From: Bacillus sp. 1780r2a1
GTDB taxonomy: Bacteria; Bacillota; Bacilli; Bacillales; Bacillaceae_H
Assembly: GCA_024134725.1 (NCBI GenBank)
Contig: CP099863.1
Coordinates: 2,787,258-2,851,257, forward strand
DNA length: 64,000 nt
Direction of reading: 5' to 3'
A program made the position numbers and the translations under genes. The notes below the pieces were generated by a model. The model was not told the origin of the DNA and searched no databases. It worked only from the letters and a program-made list of their open reading frames with translations. Below, piece after piece: positions 6,398-15,565 of the stretch; positions within the stretch are counted from its first letter, which is position 1; each line of letters begins with the position of its first letter.

Positions 6398-7825
6398 TCA
6401 ACTTAAATAAAAAGCTCTCATATATTCCTTAATAATAAGCTCCGCTGTTGGGCTAATGAAATTGGTTGGAAGCTGATCATGAAATCGAAAACGATTCTGT
6501 TTATTTACGTTAACATCATGAACAGAAGCTATGCTTAATTGGTTTTGAAAGCATTTTAACATCGCCATAGGAGGACTAGCGAGAACATCAGTACCAATCT
6601 TATTTACCGTTTGTTTACTAAGTGCATGGGGAACTGCGGTTAAGGAGCTCATCCATAAATCTCCTCTATCGTTTATTTCATTCAATAGAAATTTCCAAGC
6701 CTGCACACTATGAGATAAGCTCTTTTCATCTTCACTTTTATTTAAAGCTACATCTAGGCCGTCTGCTATCGCTCTTGCAAATGGATATAAATCATAGGCT
6801 TTAATACTAAAGTCTCCATCTACAAATAAAAGGATATCTCCCTTTGAAACCTCAGCACCTATCGCTCTACCCACATCATGTCCTAACGCATTCTTATAAA
6901 CAATTGTGTGTGCTCCCATACTTTTAGCAATTCGCTCTGATTCATCCGTAGAGCCGTTAACTATAACTATAACCTCAAGAGGTTCAAGCTTTCGAACCTC
7001 TTTGATCACTTCTTGTAGCGTTTTGGCTTCATTCTTTACTGGTATGACAACTGATAGCTGTTTTCCTTTATAAAAAGAGGAAAGTTTGCCCCACCCTTTG
7101 CTCATTTTTTCATATGGCTGATAATCGTTTTTTCCGTTGATCCCTTTTGAAACATTATTCGTTTTAGCTATATATTCGTCCAAAAGCATCTTATATCTTT
7201 CTTTATATTCAGCTCGTTTGTTTTCATAAGCACCAGGAACAAACTTTCCTTCTCCAAAAGTAGTAATGGAAAGGTGATGACTTATTCGAAACGAATTAGT
7301 GTGCAATTCAATAAATAAAGCAAGAGGGTCTGTGTAAACTCCAGAAGATAATTGACTATATACTTCCTTCGAAAATGCATAGGGAGGAGAAAGGTACGCA
7401 TTGGCATAATGAGGTTTATCATACATATCGTGCAGAACTCTGCTCCACATGACTTCAAATCTTCCAAAATCATGCTGAAATGCTTTATCCCATTTGTTTA
7501 AAACCACATCACAGTGACTAAATAAAAGTGGTTGAACAAATTGTTTTATTTGTTTCTCTGAGATGATGTAGTCGCTATCCAAATATAAAAAGACATCTCC
7601 CTTACACATGCGAGTCATTTTCATTCGCAATTCATGTGCTGTTTCTTCACCATTCTCTATTTTTACAACACAGCTTTCTTCTTTTGCAATTAAAACCGAT
7701 GCATCGGTTGACTGATTGGCTACGATAAGAACTTCATAAGGGTTTAAGCAGTGAGTACTGCGAATCACTTGTCTAATTGTTGCTTCATCATTTTGAACAA
7801 TTAAAATGACCGAAAGCTTCTTCAC
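6398..7825 (-). CDS. Two-domain family 2 glycosyltransferase (double GT2), 475 aa
   Basis: Two GT2 nucleotide-sugar binding domains are joined head to tail. Domain 1 starts LSVILIVQND and has LYLDSDYII as its DXD region. Domain 2 starts SVVIPVKNEAKTL near residue 258 and has LLFVDGDFSI. The protein is soluble and cytoplasmic. It belongs to the same duplicated family as the 509-residue protein two genes upstream; shared segments include GHDVGRAIGA. The start is GTG 7823-7825 behind AAAGGAGGG; an ATG one base away is out of frame and stops at once. It lies 15 bases after the sugar dehydrogenase gene in one operon. The domain 1 motif is less typical, so one domain may be structural. Acceptor and product are unknown. 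Confidence 0.88.
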   Translation of the reverse strand: MKKLSVILIVQNDEATIRQVIRSTHCLNPYEVLIVANQSTDASVLIAKEESCVVKIENGEETAHELRMKMTRMCKGDVFLYLDSDYIISEKQIKQFVQPLLFSHCDVVLNKWDKAFQHDFGRFEVMWSRVLHDMYDKPHYANAYLSPPYAFSKEVYSQLSSGVYTDPLALFIELHTNSFRISHHLSITTFGEGKFVPGAYENKRAEYKERYKMLLDEYIAKTNNVSKGINGKNDYQPYEKMSKGWGKLSSFYKGKQLSVVIPVKNEAKTLQEVIKEVRKLEPLEVIVIVNGSTDESERIAKSMGAHTIVYKNALGHDVGRAIGAEVSKGDILLFVDGDFSIKAYDLYPFARAIADGLDVALNKSEDEKSLSHSVQAWKFLLNEINDRGDLWMSSLTAVPHALSKQTVNKIGTDVLASPPMAMLKCFQNQLSIASVHDVNVNKQNRFRFHDQLPTNFISPTAELIIKEYMRAFYLS

Positions 7826-7840
7826 ATTACACCCTCCTTT

Positions 7841-9067
7841 TTAACGCCTTAATACTCCTCTTGTGTCTACTATTTTCAAAGCAGTTTTCACAAGTGACCA
7901 ATCAATGTTTTGATGGTCCGTTAAGATTAAGACTACATCCGCTTGTTGTACGGCTTGTTTAGTAAGCTCTACAGACTGAATATTGCTACCATTTAGCGTA
8001 AAAGAGTCGATATATGGATCATGATATGATAGCTTATATCCTCTTGCAATTAGCTCGTTGCATATCGGCAATGCTGGTGACTCCCGTACGTCGTTTACAT
8101 CTCGTTTATACGCAATGCCAATGACTAAAATATTTTTTTCATTTTTATCAAGTTGCTTTTCAACAAGTCTCACCACATGCTCAGTCATTTGTTCATTAAT
8201 TTCATGAGCTGCTTGAATGAGCTCACTCTTTAAACCAACCTGTTTTAGCTTCCATACAAAGTAAAGCGGGTCTACGGGAATACAGTGCCCACCAATACCA
8301 GGCCCCGGATAATACGGAGTAAATCCAAATGGTTTCGTTGCTGCTGCTTCAAGTACTTCATAAAAATCAATGTTCAGCTGTTCACATAATACATTCGTTT
8401 CGTTCACAAGAGAAATATTAACTAATCGCTGAATATTCTCAAACAGTTTACACATTTCAGCCACGTTTGGTGACGAAACAGGAACCACTTTTTGAAAGAC
8501 GCTACCATAAAATTCACTAACTTTTTGTAAGCATTTTTCCGTATATCCACTAATCACTTTAGGAATTTGTTCAATGTGATAATGCGCATTTGCCGGGTCT
8601 ACTCTTTCAGGAGAATAAGCGAGATAAAAGTCGGTTCCTACTTGTAAGTTTGATTTTAAAAGAATTGGTAATACAACTTCTTCTAACGTACCTGGATAAG
8701 TTGAGCTCTCATAGATTGCCGTTTGCCCTGCAATCATTTCTTTTTGCAAAAATTCCGAAGCGCTAATCATTGCCGTTAAATCCGGCTCATGCTGATCATT
8801 AATTGGTGTTGGAACTGTCACAATTACATATTCACACTGTTTAAACTCTTCAATTCCGCTTTGTAAAAATTGAGCTTTAAAATTTTTTTCTCTTTTAATT
8901 TCCTCATTTGATACATCTGGAATATAGCTTTTTCCTTGCTGAAGTAGGTTAACTTTGCTACGGTCAACATCAAGACCTATAACATTAAATCCTTTTTTAG
9001 CAAATAATAAAGCTAAAGGTAATCCCACATACCCAAGTCCTAATACCGCTACTTTTTTAGTTTTCAT
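7841..9067 (-). CDS. Nucleotide-sugar dehydrogenase (UDP-Glc/UDP-HexNAc type)
   Basis: This NAD-dependent 6-dehydrogenase would convert a UDP-sugar to its uronic acid. An N-terminal Rossmann motif VLGLGYVGLPLAL (8-20), a TPINDQHEPDL loop and the catalytic Cys262 in GPGIGGHCIPVDP are visible; the C-terminal UDP-binding domain follows. At 408 residues it is of usual length. The sequence style is closer to the WecC/WbpA (UDP-HexNAc) branch than to TuaD, but substrate cannot be fixed. Its ATG overlaps the end of the upstream glycosyltransferase gene by 11 bases. It likely supplies uronic acid donor to the flanking double-GT2 enzymes. Confidence 0.93.
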   Translation of the reverse strand: MKTKKVAVLGLGYVGLPLALLFAKKGFNVIGLDVDRSKVNLLQQGKSYIPDVSNEEIKREKNFKAQFLQSGIEEFKQCEYVIVTVPTPINDQHEPDLTAMISASEFLQKEMIAGQTAIYESSTYPGTLEEVVLPILLKSNLQVGTDFYLAYSPERVDPANAHYHIEQIPKVISGYTEKCLQKVSEFYGSVFQKVVPVSSPNVAEMCKLFENIQRLVNISLVNETNVLCEQLNIDFYEVLEAAATKPFGFTPYYPGPGIGGHCIPVDPLYFVWKLKQVGLKSELIQAAHEINEQMTEHVVRLVEKQLDKNEKNILVIGIAYKRDVNDVRESPALPICNELIARGYKLSYHDPYIDSFTLNGSNIQSVELTKQAVQQADVVLILTDHQNIDWSLVKTALKIVDTRGVLRR

Positions 9068-10586
9068 CGCGCATCACCTCAGACAAAATGTCATGTCTTC
9101 TTGTATCTTTTAAAAAGAGACCTCTTTCCGTTGTTTCATTCAGTAGATAAGCAATTGCTTCAATATGATCTCCTAAGATTCTTTCCGTTGATTGAGGCAA
9201 TCCTATTGTCTTTAAATGCTCTTTTCGAATGCGGTTGGTACGCGCTACGTCTACAAAGTGAATTGGTTTGACTGAAAAGCCTGCTAACAAACTTTTCAAA
9301 TGAAATAAAGGAGGAATGATGAGCGAGTCATATCCGACTTTCTCCATTACTTCTCTTTTTATTGCATGGGGAATTGCTGTTGTTGTGTTAATAGTTAAAT
9401 CTGGTCGCTTGCTGATAGCGTTTAAAAAATACTTTGCTGCACTAACAGAATGTAAAGGGTGCACTTGGTCTAATAAGCACTCTAAATTATTGAGCGCAAC
9501 GTCAACCCCGTTTTCAGCTGCACGGATGAAAGGTTGAAGGTTTTCGGCAGAAATAACGATGTCTCCGTCAATAAACAAACAAATATCACCTGAACTGTAC
9601 ATTGCGCCAATTGCTCTTGGAACATTATGTCCAAGCCTATTTGGGTAAACAAGTACCGTTGCACCTGCTTCGCGTGCTCTTGAAATCGTTATTTCATCAG
9701 ATCCGTTTGCTACTACAATAATCTCTTCAATTCCTGCTTTTTGTACTTCCTGAATGACAAGGTGAATTGTTTCCCTTTCTTCTCCTACCGGAATGATTGC
9801 ACTTGTTTTACATCTCTCTCTTTTAAGAAGCGTAGGTGTATATTCTGATACAATCTGACGGTTACGATTTCCATCCGTAAGTCCTCCCCTTACTCCTTTT
9901 TGATAAATTAAGTGAGAAAAAGCCTTTAGATGATCAGCTAAAATTGACTCCGTAGAAAAGGGAAATGGAGAGTTAGGAACTAGGGTTTTATGGGTATTAC
10001 GAATTCGGTTGGTATAAATCACATCTGTGGAACAAGGGTATACAACAGACATTCCTTTTAAGATAGCAATTGTCTGCATTAAAGGGGGATGAGCTAAATT
10101 TTCAAAGCCAATTTTTTCAGCTGATGAGCGCTTTATAGCATGTGGAATTGCAGTAACGGCTTGAACCGTTAAATCTGGTCTTTTTAAGCTTAAATTAAGC
10201 ATATATTTTGAGACAGCCACTACGTGAGGACGAATTTTCCGCTTCATTGTCCATTCTAAGTCATTCAGCGCAAGGTCATGGCCATCTTTAATAGCTTGCA
10301 CATACTGGTTTAGCTCTTCAAAAGGTACAACAATATCTCCATCTAGAAATAAAAGGATATCTCCCTTTGCTTTTTTTGCGCCAATTGCTCGACCAATGTT
10401 AATCCCAAGTTTCTCTTGGTACGTTAGTACTTTACATCCTTCTTGCTTTGCAATTAAAACTGTATTATCAGTAGCTCCATTTACAACAACAATAATTTCA
10501 AAAGGTGCTATTTTTTTTATTTCCTGGACGACACTTTGCAATGACTCCTCTTCATTACATGCTGGAATGATAACCGATACTTTCAC
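9057..10586 (-). CDS. Two-domain family 2 glycosyltransferase (double GT2), 509 aa
   Basis: Two complete GT2 domains lie in tandem. The first begins VSVIIPACNEEES with LLFLDGDIVV. The second begins SAIIPVGEERETI with LFIDGDIVI. Both contain (G)RAIGA and both end in an NRIR..H segment, so each half is a copy of the same unit. I prefer GTG 10584-10586 as start, nine bases after GCGGAG; an ATG three codons upstream (10595) has that GGAG directly against it. The start region overlaps the end of the preceding small gene. The operon context with a sugar dehydrogenase and PFTSI proteins suggests surface glycan assembly; this is inference. Confidence 0.87.
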   Translation of the reverse strand: MKVSVIIPACNEEESLQSVVQEIKKIAPFEIIVVVNGATDNTVLIAKQEGCKVLTYQEKLGINIGRAIGAKKAKGDILLFLDGDIVVPFEELNQYVQAIKDGHDLALNDLEWTMKRKIRPHVVAVSKYMLNLSLKRPDLTVQAVTAIPHAIKRSSAEKIGFENLAHPPLMQTIAILKGMSVVYPCSTDVIYTNRIRNTHKTLVPNSPFPFSTESILADHLKAFSHLIYQKGVRGGLTDGNRNRQIVSEYTPTLLKRERCKTSAIIPVGEERETIHLVIQEVQKAGIEEIIVVANGSDEITISRAREAGATVLVYPNRLGHNVPRAIGAMYSSGDICLFIDGDIVISAENLQPFIRAAENGVDVALNNLECLLDQVHPLHSVSAAKYFLNAISKRPDLTINTTTAIPHAIKREVMEKVGYDSLIIPPLFHLKSLLAGFSVKPIHFVDVARTNRIRKEHLKTIGLPQSTERILGDHIEAIAYLLNETTERGLFLKDTRRHDILSEVMRDEN

Positions 10587-10587
10587 T

Positions 10588-10788
10588 TTATTCATCTCCG
10601 CTAATAATACGAACATATGTGATAGATGTAAAAGGTATTGTAACATCAGTAGGCTCTCCATATGAGCTTGATGTACGAACAACAATTGAAGCTTCAAATA
10701 CTGCAATTAATGTACCGCTAATAATATCGACTGGGGTGATAATTTGCACAAATGAACCAATGCTTGCTCTTAATGCTTCTTGAAACAT
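10588..10788 (-). CDS. Small beta-rich protein with PFTSI motif, 66 aa
   Basis: A 66-residue protein resembling short Bacillus spore-coat/DUF2642-like proteins of SH3/LSm-like fold. Alternating strands contain the ISGTLIAVF turn and a C-terminal IPFTSITYVRII. The next gene upstream carries a similar C-terminal domain (GTVTEVGDDYLRL ... LPFTSIITI), so the pair are paralogues. The start has AGGAGGG and its stop codon overlaps the start of the double glycosyltransferase gene. A spore-surface scaffold or glycan acceptor role is plausible but unproven. Confidence 0.78.
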   Translation of the reverse strand: MFQEALRASIGSFVQIITPVDIISGTLIAVFEASIVVRTSSSYGEPTDVTIPFTSITYVRIISGDE

Positions 10789-10805
10789 GTTTTTCCCTCC
10801 TCTCT

Positions 10806-11153
10806 TTAAGCTTTTTGAATTGTAATAATACTAGTAAATGGTAATAAAACACTGGAAGTAGCACTTTCGGTTAACCTTAAATAGTCATCGCCTACTTCAG
10901 TAACCGTACCTTGCAAAGGTCCCGCAACTGTTGAAATGACAACCTCTTCATTTAAATATTGAAGTGCAATTTCCTTAAAAGGTGAAACATCTGCTTCTCT
11001 TATCAGCTGAATAAAGTAGTCTCGAAACCGCTGAGAATAAACAACCTCTTCTACTGCTTTTTTTGTACTGTTTTCGATAAAAGTACCAAATCTTTTTGAA
11101 AATAACAGTCTCTTAATTTTCTTTTTGAGACGATAATAGCTATAACACCACAT
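10806..11153 (-). CDS. Hypothetical protein with C-terminal PFTSI beta domain, 115 aa
   Basis: The first gene of the five-gene glycan operon. Residues 1-60 are basic and helical (YYRLKKKIKRLLFSKRF). Residues 67-115 form a beta domain like that of the 66-residue neighbour and reminiscent of CotB/DUF2642 repeats. There is no signal peptide or membrane segment. The ATG follows AAGGAGG. I find no convincing sporulation sigma promoter in the 220 bases upstream, so a sporulation role rests on family resemblance only. Confidence 0.75.
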   Translation of the reverse strand: MWCYSYYRLKKKIKRLLFSKRFGTFIENSTKKAVEEVVYSQRFRDYFIQLIREADVSPFKEIALQYLNEEVVISTVAGPLQGTVTEVGDDYLRLTESATSSVLLPFTSIITIQKA

Positions 11154-11337
11154 ATTTTTTCCTCCTTGTTAGTTATGAAATCATTTGAATTTTACTAGAA
11201 CACTCAAACGATTACTTTACCAATATATACAAGCTGTAAGGAGGAAGTGATAGAACTTTTTTCACATTTTTCAATAAATATGCGCTTGTCTTGGATTCTA
11301 AGAAAGAAAGGATGAACAATGGTTTAACTTTTAAAAA

Positions 11338-11367
11338 ACAAAAAAACAGTAGAAGTCTCTACTGTTT
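11338..11367 (-). terminator. Terminator of the NlpC/P60 gene
   Basis: An 11-bp perfect stem (11342-11352 with 11357-11367) is followed by UUUUUUUG on the minus strand. Confidence 0.85.
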
Positions 11368-11374
11368 TCTCAAC

Positions 11375-12043
11375 CTATTTTACTCTTTTAGCACCTAAAT
11401 AACGTTCACTCCAATAGCTCGAGTTTTTATCACTGATTGTTACACCTTTTGAAGTAGATGTATGAATAAACTGATCATTACCTAAATAAATCCCTGCATG
11501 AGAAGGTCCTTCCTTATACGTTTCAAAATAAACAATATCTCCTACGGAAGGTTCCTTCACACTTTCACCTGCTGCATATATGTCTGCCACTGTGCGCGGG
11601 ATTTCTACACCTACACTTTCCTTATATACATATTGTAAAAAACCACTGCAATCGAAGCCAGAAGGTGTTGTACCTGCCCATTTATAAGGTGTTCCAATAA
11701 GAGATTTGGCTTTACTAATAACCGCAGACTCATCCAAGCTAGACGTTCCTTCTTCAACTCCCGTTGTTTCTAGTTCTTGATGTGTCTTTGGTCCAACAAT
11801 TCCATCAGCGTTTAAATTATGGTCTTGTTGAAAAGCTTGAACTGCTACTTTTGTTTCGTAATTAAAGTATGTAGAAACCTCACCCTTTAAATATCCTTCC
11901 TGCTTTAAAATATCTTTTACTTCATATACGCTTTCATTTTTCATCCCTTGCTTTAATAGCTCGTCGCTTGAAGCAGCTTGTCCAATGACTGGTGTAGACA
12001 ATACGGCTCCTCCCATTAACATAGACGCAACCAATTTTTTCAT
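11375..12043 (-). CDS. Secreted NlpC/P60 cell-wall endopeptidase
   Basis: A 222-residue exported peptidoglycan hydrolase cleaving stem peptides. The signal peptide ends near QAA (residue 24). A PG_binding_1 domain (about 30-90, GYLKGEVSTYFN to DGIVGPKT) precedes an NlpC/P60 domain with the catalytic triad Cys132 (FDCSGF), His182 (SHAGIYLG) and His194 (FIHTSTS). I start at ATG 12041-12043 behind GGAGTGTGTATA; the frame is open ten codons upstream. The architecture resembles LytF/CwlS-class remodelling enzymes but with one peptidoglycan-binding domain instead of LysM repeats. Monocistronic. Confidence 0.93.
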   Translation of the reverse strand: MKKLVASMLMGGAVLSTPVIGQAASSDELLKQGMKNESVYEVKDILKQEGYLKGEVSTYFNYETKVAVQAFQQDHNLNADGIVGPKTHQELETTGVEEGTSSLDESAVISKAKSLIGTPYKWAGTTPSGFDCSGFLQYVYKESVGVEIPRTVADIYAAGESVKEPSVGDIVYFETYKEGPSHAGIYLGNDQFIHTSTSKGVTISDKNSSYWSERYLGAKRVK

Positions 12044-12292
12044 TATACACACTCCTTCACCTATTTTCCCCACTACTATCGATCAAAGTGGTCACTGTAT
12101 CACCTTATCATGTACGCATCACAGTCAGATAAATGGAACATAACAATTCCATGACAGCACATCACATTTTCATGACATTTTTAAAAATAACGCTCAAGCT
12201 TTTCAACAAGTAAACCGAAATACATAGTAAGGGTCCATGACCGTTATATACCCATATATGTGCTTACAACTTTAAGGATAATAGGTGATTTT

Positions 12293-13582
12293 ATGAATTG
12301 GTTTAGGAGAAATACACGTACCGAAAAAGTAGTTGCTCTTGAAGAAATGAACGCAAGCATGCAAGTGTCTAATTTAGCAATTCAACAACAAATCAAAATG
12401 ATTGGTCTAAACTTAGACGACCTTAATAGAATCGTTAGGCTACAGCCTGCAGTTGAAGAAAATCTTAATTCAATTGTAAATGAATTTTACCGAGCTATTG
12501 GAGAACAGCAACACTTAGTTACCATTATTGAAAAACACAGCAGTATTGATCGCTTAAAAAACACGCTACAAAAACATATATTAGAAATGTTTAACGGCAA
12601 AGTGGATGATGAATTTGTCCAAAAGCGCAAAATGATTTCACACATGCACGTAAAAATTGGTCTTGAACCGAATTTTTATTTATGCGCTTTTCAGAACTTA
12701 CAAATTGCATTAATTGCTTTATGCCATGAGGAGATAGAAGAGAAAGAAACATGCATTCAAACCATCAAAAGTATTACAACGCTCATAAACCTGGAACAGC
12801 AAATTGTGTTAACTGCTTATGAAGAAGCTTTTGAAGAACAACGACAACTTTTATATCAAGAGAAAAAGCTCATTCAAGATGAAATTAGCCATACCTCTTC
12901 CTTATTAGCCAGCTTGTCTGAGGAAACAGCACAGTTTGTTTGCCAAATAAGCGGTCAAACAGCGGATGTTGTATCATTTGCAAATAAAAGTTCAGAGTTA
13001 GCTGAGATGGTTTCCAAAGATGCAATTGAAAGTCAAACTAAGCTCGAACAAGAGCAAGCAATGCTTAATGACATTCAGAAAAATACGTCTCTTATTCAGC
13101 AACGCATGAAAACATTAGAAGATACATCAAAGCAAATTACACAAATCGTGGCAATTGTAACCTCGATTGCTGAACAAACGAACTTACTTGCTTTAAACGC
13201 TTCAATTGAATCAGCTCGTGCAGGGGAACATGGAAAAGGGTTTGCTGTGGTTGCTCAGGAAGTTCGTAAATTAGCGGAGGAAACCAAAAAATCGATTGCA
13301 AATATTTCAACTTTCATTAAAGATATTCAAAAGCAAATCAAAAGCGTAGCTGAGATTGGAGATGAAGTTGCAGGGTTAACAAAAGATACAACGGTAAATA
13401 TGAATAACATCACAACGTTTTTCACAAATGTTTTGAGTGTCACAACAGAAAATAAACAACAAAGCGTTCTAACAAAAAAAGAACTAGACAAAATATCCTC
13501 TATTATTGCAGAATTAACAAATCGTATTGATAAGATTGCTGCATCATCCGATGAGCTTTATACACTATCTGAAAAAGTATAA
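12293..13582 (+). CDS. hemAT: HemAT-like globin-coupled aerotaxis receptor
   Basis: This soluble methyl-accepting chemotaxis protein senses oxygen through an N-terminal globin domain. The probable proximal His119 sits in [10 protein letters not shown]. The C-terminal half is the MCP signalling hairpin with the hallmark [18 protein letters not shown] and [15 protein letters not shown] segments that contact CheA/CheW. There is no membrane segment. The 429-residue length matches B. subtilis HemAT. I use ATG 12293 (MNWFRRN) behind TAGGTGA rather than a GTG 33 bases upstream. The gene is divergent from the NlpC gene and converges with subtilisin. B. subtilis hemAT is sigma-D controlled; a partial TCAA/CCGAAAT pair lies upstream here. 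Confidence 0.93.
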   Translation: MNWFRRNTRTEKVVALEEMNASMQVSNLAIQQQIKMIGLNLDDLNRIVRLQPAVEENLNSIVNEFYRAIGEQQHLVTIIEKHSSIDRLKNTLQKHILEMFNGKVDDEFVQKRKMISHMHVKIGLEPNFYLCAFQNLQIALIALCHEEIEEKETCIQTIKSITTLINLEQQIVLTAYEEAFEEQRQLLYQEKKLIQDEISHTSSLLASLSEETAQFVCQISGQTADVVSFANKSSELAEMVSKDAIESQTKLEQEQAMLNDIQKNTSLIQQRMKTLEDTSKQITQIVAIVTSIAEQTNLLALNASIESARAGEHGKGFAVVAQEVRKLAEETKKSIANISTFIKDIQKQIKSVAEIGDEVAGLTKDTTVNMNNITTFFTNVLSVTTENKQQSVLTKKELDKISSIIAELTNRIDKIAASSDELYTLSEKV

Positions 13583-13613
13583 ACAAAGCAGAGCCAAGGC
13601 TCTGCTTTGTCTT
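13583..13613. terminator. Bidirectional terminator hemAT / subtilisin
   Basis: A 13-bp perfect stem (13583-13595 with 13598-13610) lies between convergent genes, with U-rich flanks both ways. Confidence 0.85.
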
Positions 13614-13621
13614 TATCTAAA

Positions 13622-14743
13622 TTAAAAAGTGCCAGCTTGTGATAATCCGTATCCAAAGTGCGTGTCACGACCAGCTGGTCCTAAATCAATTGATTTATTG
13701 ATTAACAACTGACGTAACTGTGCATTTGAATAAGATGGATATTTTTGTTTATATAGCGCTAGGATACCAGCAACATAAGGACTAGCCATTGACGTACCGC
13801 TTAACGTTGAATATTGACCGTTTAAGTATGTGCTTAGAATAGCTGCACCGGGAGCTGCTATTTCAACAGTAGAGCCAGTTGATGAGAATGAAGCACGGCG
13901 ATCATAACGATCTGTAGCTCCTACAGCAATAACTGAATTATATTTCGCTGGGTAATTTACTGTATCCCCTGTTCCAGCAGAATTTCCAGAGTTTCCTGCA
14001 GCAGCCACTACAACTGCTCCACTTTGATAAGCACGATCAACTGCTGTTTTTAATGCTGTAGAGCCTACAGACGTTCCTAAACTTAAGTTAATAATATCCA
14101 TATCATTTGCTACAGACCAGTCGATTCCAGCAATGATACTAGAAAGGCTGCCAGAACCGCTGCTCTCAAGTACTTTTACACCATAAATATCTGCATTATA
14201 TGCAACACCAATTGTACCTGTACCATTGTTTTCAGCACCGATAATTCCTGCTACGTGCGTACCATGTCCATTATCATCATTATAAGAAGATGTATAGGAC
14301 ACAAATGAAGCCCCTCCAGCTACTTTTAAGTCAGGATGATTTGTTGCAACTCCAGAATCAACTACAGCAATCTTAACACCTTGACCACTTAAACCAGTAG
14401 CCCAGCTTGTAGGAGCTTTCACTTTGGAAATTCCCCAATCTTGCGTGTCTGCTGCTACTGAAACACGAATATCTTCTTCTACATAAGCTACGTTTGGATC
14501 TTTTTCAAGTTTTTTAACTTCGCTTGGAGTCATTTCTGCAACAGCAATCGGTAATTCTTTCATTTTCTTTTTCATTTTACCGTTTGCTTTTGTGATACTT
14601 TTTTCATTAACACTACTTTTAAATCCAACGATTACTTGTTCTTTTTCTTCCGTTGCTGCATACGCTCCTCCAGTAGATGGTATTAATACCCCTGCCGTAA
14701 TTGCTAACGATGTTACAACTTTTAACCAACTATACTTTTTCAT
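13622..14743 (-). CDS. Secreted subtilisin-family serine protease (S8)
   Basis: A 373-residue prepro-subtilisin. The signal peptide ends near AYA (residue 29). An I9 inhibitor/chaperone propeptide spans about 35-98 (EQVIVGFKS ... VAYVEEDI). The mature protease carries the triad Asp129 (VVDSG), His160 (NGHGTH) and Ser318 (GTSMASP) with the oxyanion Asn251 (AAAGNSG). I start at ATG 14741-14743 after AAAGGGG; the frame is open 22 codons upstream without support. It is a typical extracellular alkaline protease (aprE/nprE-era degradative enzyme). The promoter region is AT-rich, and no specific operator is identifiable. Confidence 0.96.
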   Translation of the reverse strand: MKKYSWLKVVTSLAITAGVLIPSTGGAYAATEEKEQVIVGFKSSVNEKSITKANGKMKKKMKELPIAVAEMTPSEVKKLEKDPNVAYVEEDIRVSVAADTQDWGISKVKAPTSWATGLSGQGVKIAVVDSGVATNHPDLKVAGGASFVSYTSSYNDDNGHGTHVAGIIGAENNGTGTIGVAYNADIYGVKVLESSGSGSLSSIIAGIDWSVANDMDIINLSLGTSVGSTALKTAVDRAYQSGAVVVAAAGNSGNSAGTGDTVNYPAKYNSVIAVGATDRYDRRASFSSTGSTVEIAAPGAAILSTYLNGQYSTLSGTSMASPYVAGILALYKQKYPSYSNAQLRQLLINKSIDLGPAGRDTHFGYGLSQAGTF

Positions 14744-14809
14744 CCCATTGCCCCTTTCGTATTTTCTACTGCTAGTTTTAGTAGTTTCGTAGCAGCAGAG
14801 ACAATCCAT

Positions 14810-15565
14810 TAACTTTACCAGTGAAAGTTGGATTTATTAACTTTAATTATCTATTTTTACAACTTTTTGGCTATAGGTTAATAGACTGTATAGAAAAGCT
14901 GACATGAACGAATCTAAGGGCATTCAAAAAGTATTTTTTTCCCAATTAAAGAGTATACTTTACTAGAAAGTATAAAAGAACAGTTACAAAATATTCATAT
15001 TATTATATCAGTATCATAAAATAATATTATAATAATATTCTAAACATTCTTTACTTTAAAAAACACTAATAAAGACCTATTCTTTTTTAGTTCTTTATAA
15101 TAATTATTATATATATTGATTTCTTTCAATCTAACAAGTAAAAAAGACCATACAAAGAGTATGGTCACATACCGATCGAACCAGACAGTTGGGGGAATTG
15201 TCATGCATCGGGCCTTTATTAGAGGGCGTTATGATGTGAAAGGAAATCATAATGACTTCCTATTTTACTATATTCAATATACGTTTTTTTGCCATGGACA
15301 AACGTGGATTCTGATACTTTTTTATAAAATAGAAATGCTACACCCTACTTTATAAATGACCTTTTTTCAGTATTAAGACTTTATATCGTGAACTATTTCC
15401 TCCACTAACCGTTGGACTACAGTCTTTACCTTCTTGAAGAAGGAGTGTGCTTTTGGAAGTGCGTTAAAATATTTCAAAAAAAAATGAATCTAAATGACTT
15501 ACTTATACGTTATATAAAGGAAGTCACTTTAACGTGATAATAATTGAAAAGGAGGGATTGAGTGA
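14810..15565. other. Long AT-rich intergenic region
   Basis: About 750 bases between subtilisin and the 29-residue peptide ORF. It holds a very AT-rich stretch (14990-15120), a minus-strand terminator at 15141-15166, and a higher-GC island (15168-15260) with weak coding potential on either strand. On the plus strand ATG 15203 follows GGGGG and stays open to 15355, but the product (MHRAFIRGRYDVKGNH...) is not recognisable. A gene remnant or an uncharacterised RNA is possible. Confidence 0.45.
15141..15166 (-). terminator. Orphan minus-strand terminator
   Basis: An 8-bp stem GACCATAC/GTATGGTC is followed by TTTTTTAC on the minus strand. No recognised minus-strand gene precedes it, implying a transcript from the 15168-15400 region. 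Confidence 0.65.

Noticed and set aside
11154..11290. Sigma-K or sigma-E promoter before the glycan operon
   Set aside because: CATAACTAA lies on top of the ribosome binding site, and the GTATATATT region lacks a matching -35; neither is convincing.
14592..14792. Plus-strand ORF over the subtilisin signal region
   Set aside because: Antisense shadow of the signal peptide and propeptide; no start signal.
15116..15202. Upstream part of a 79-codon plus-strand ORF
   Set aside because: It runs through the minus-strand terminator and an AT-rich tract; only the part from ATG 15203 has even a weak start signal, and it is reported as uncertain.
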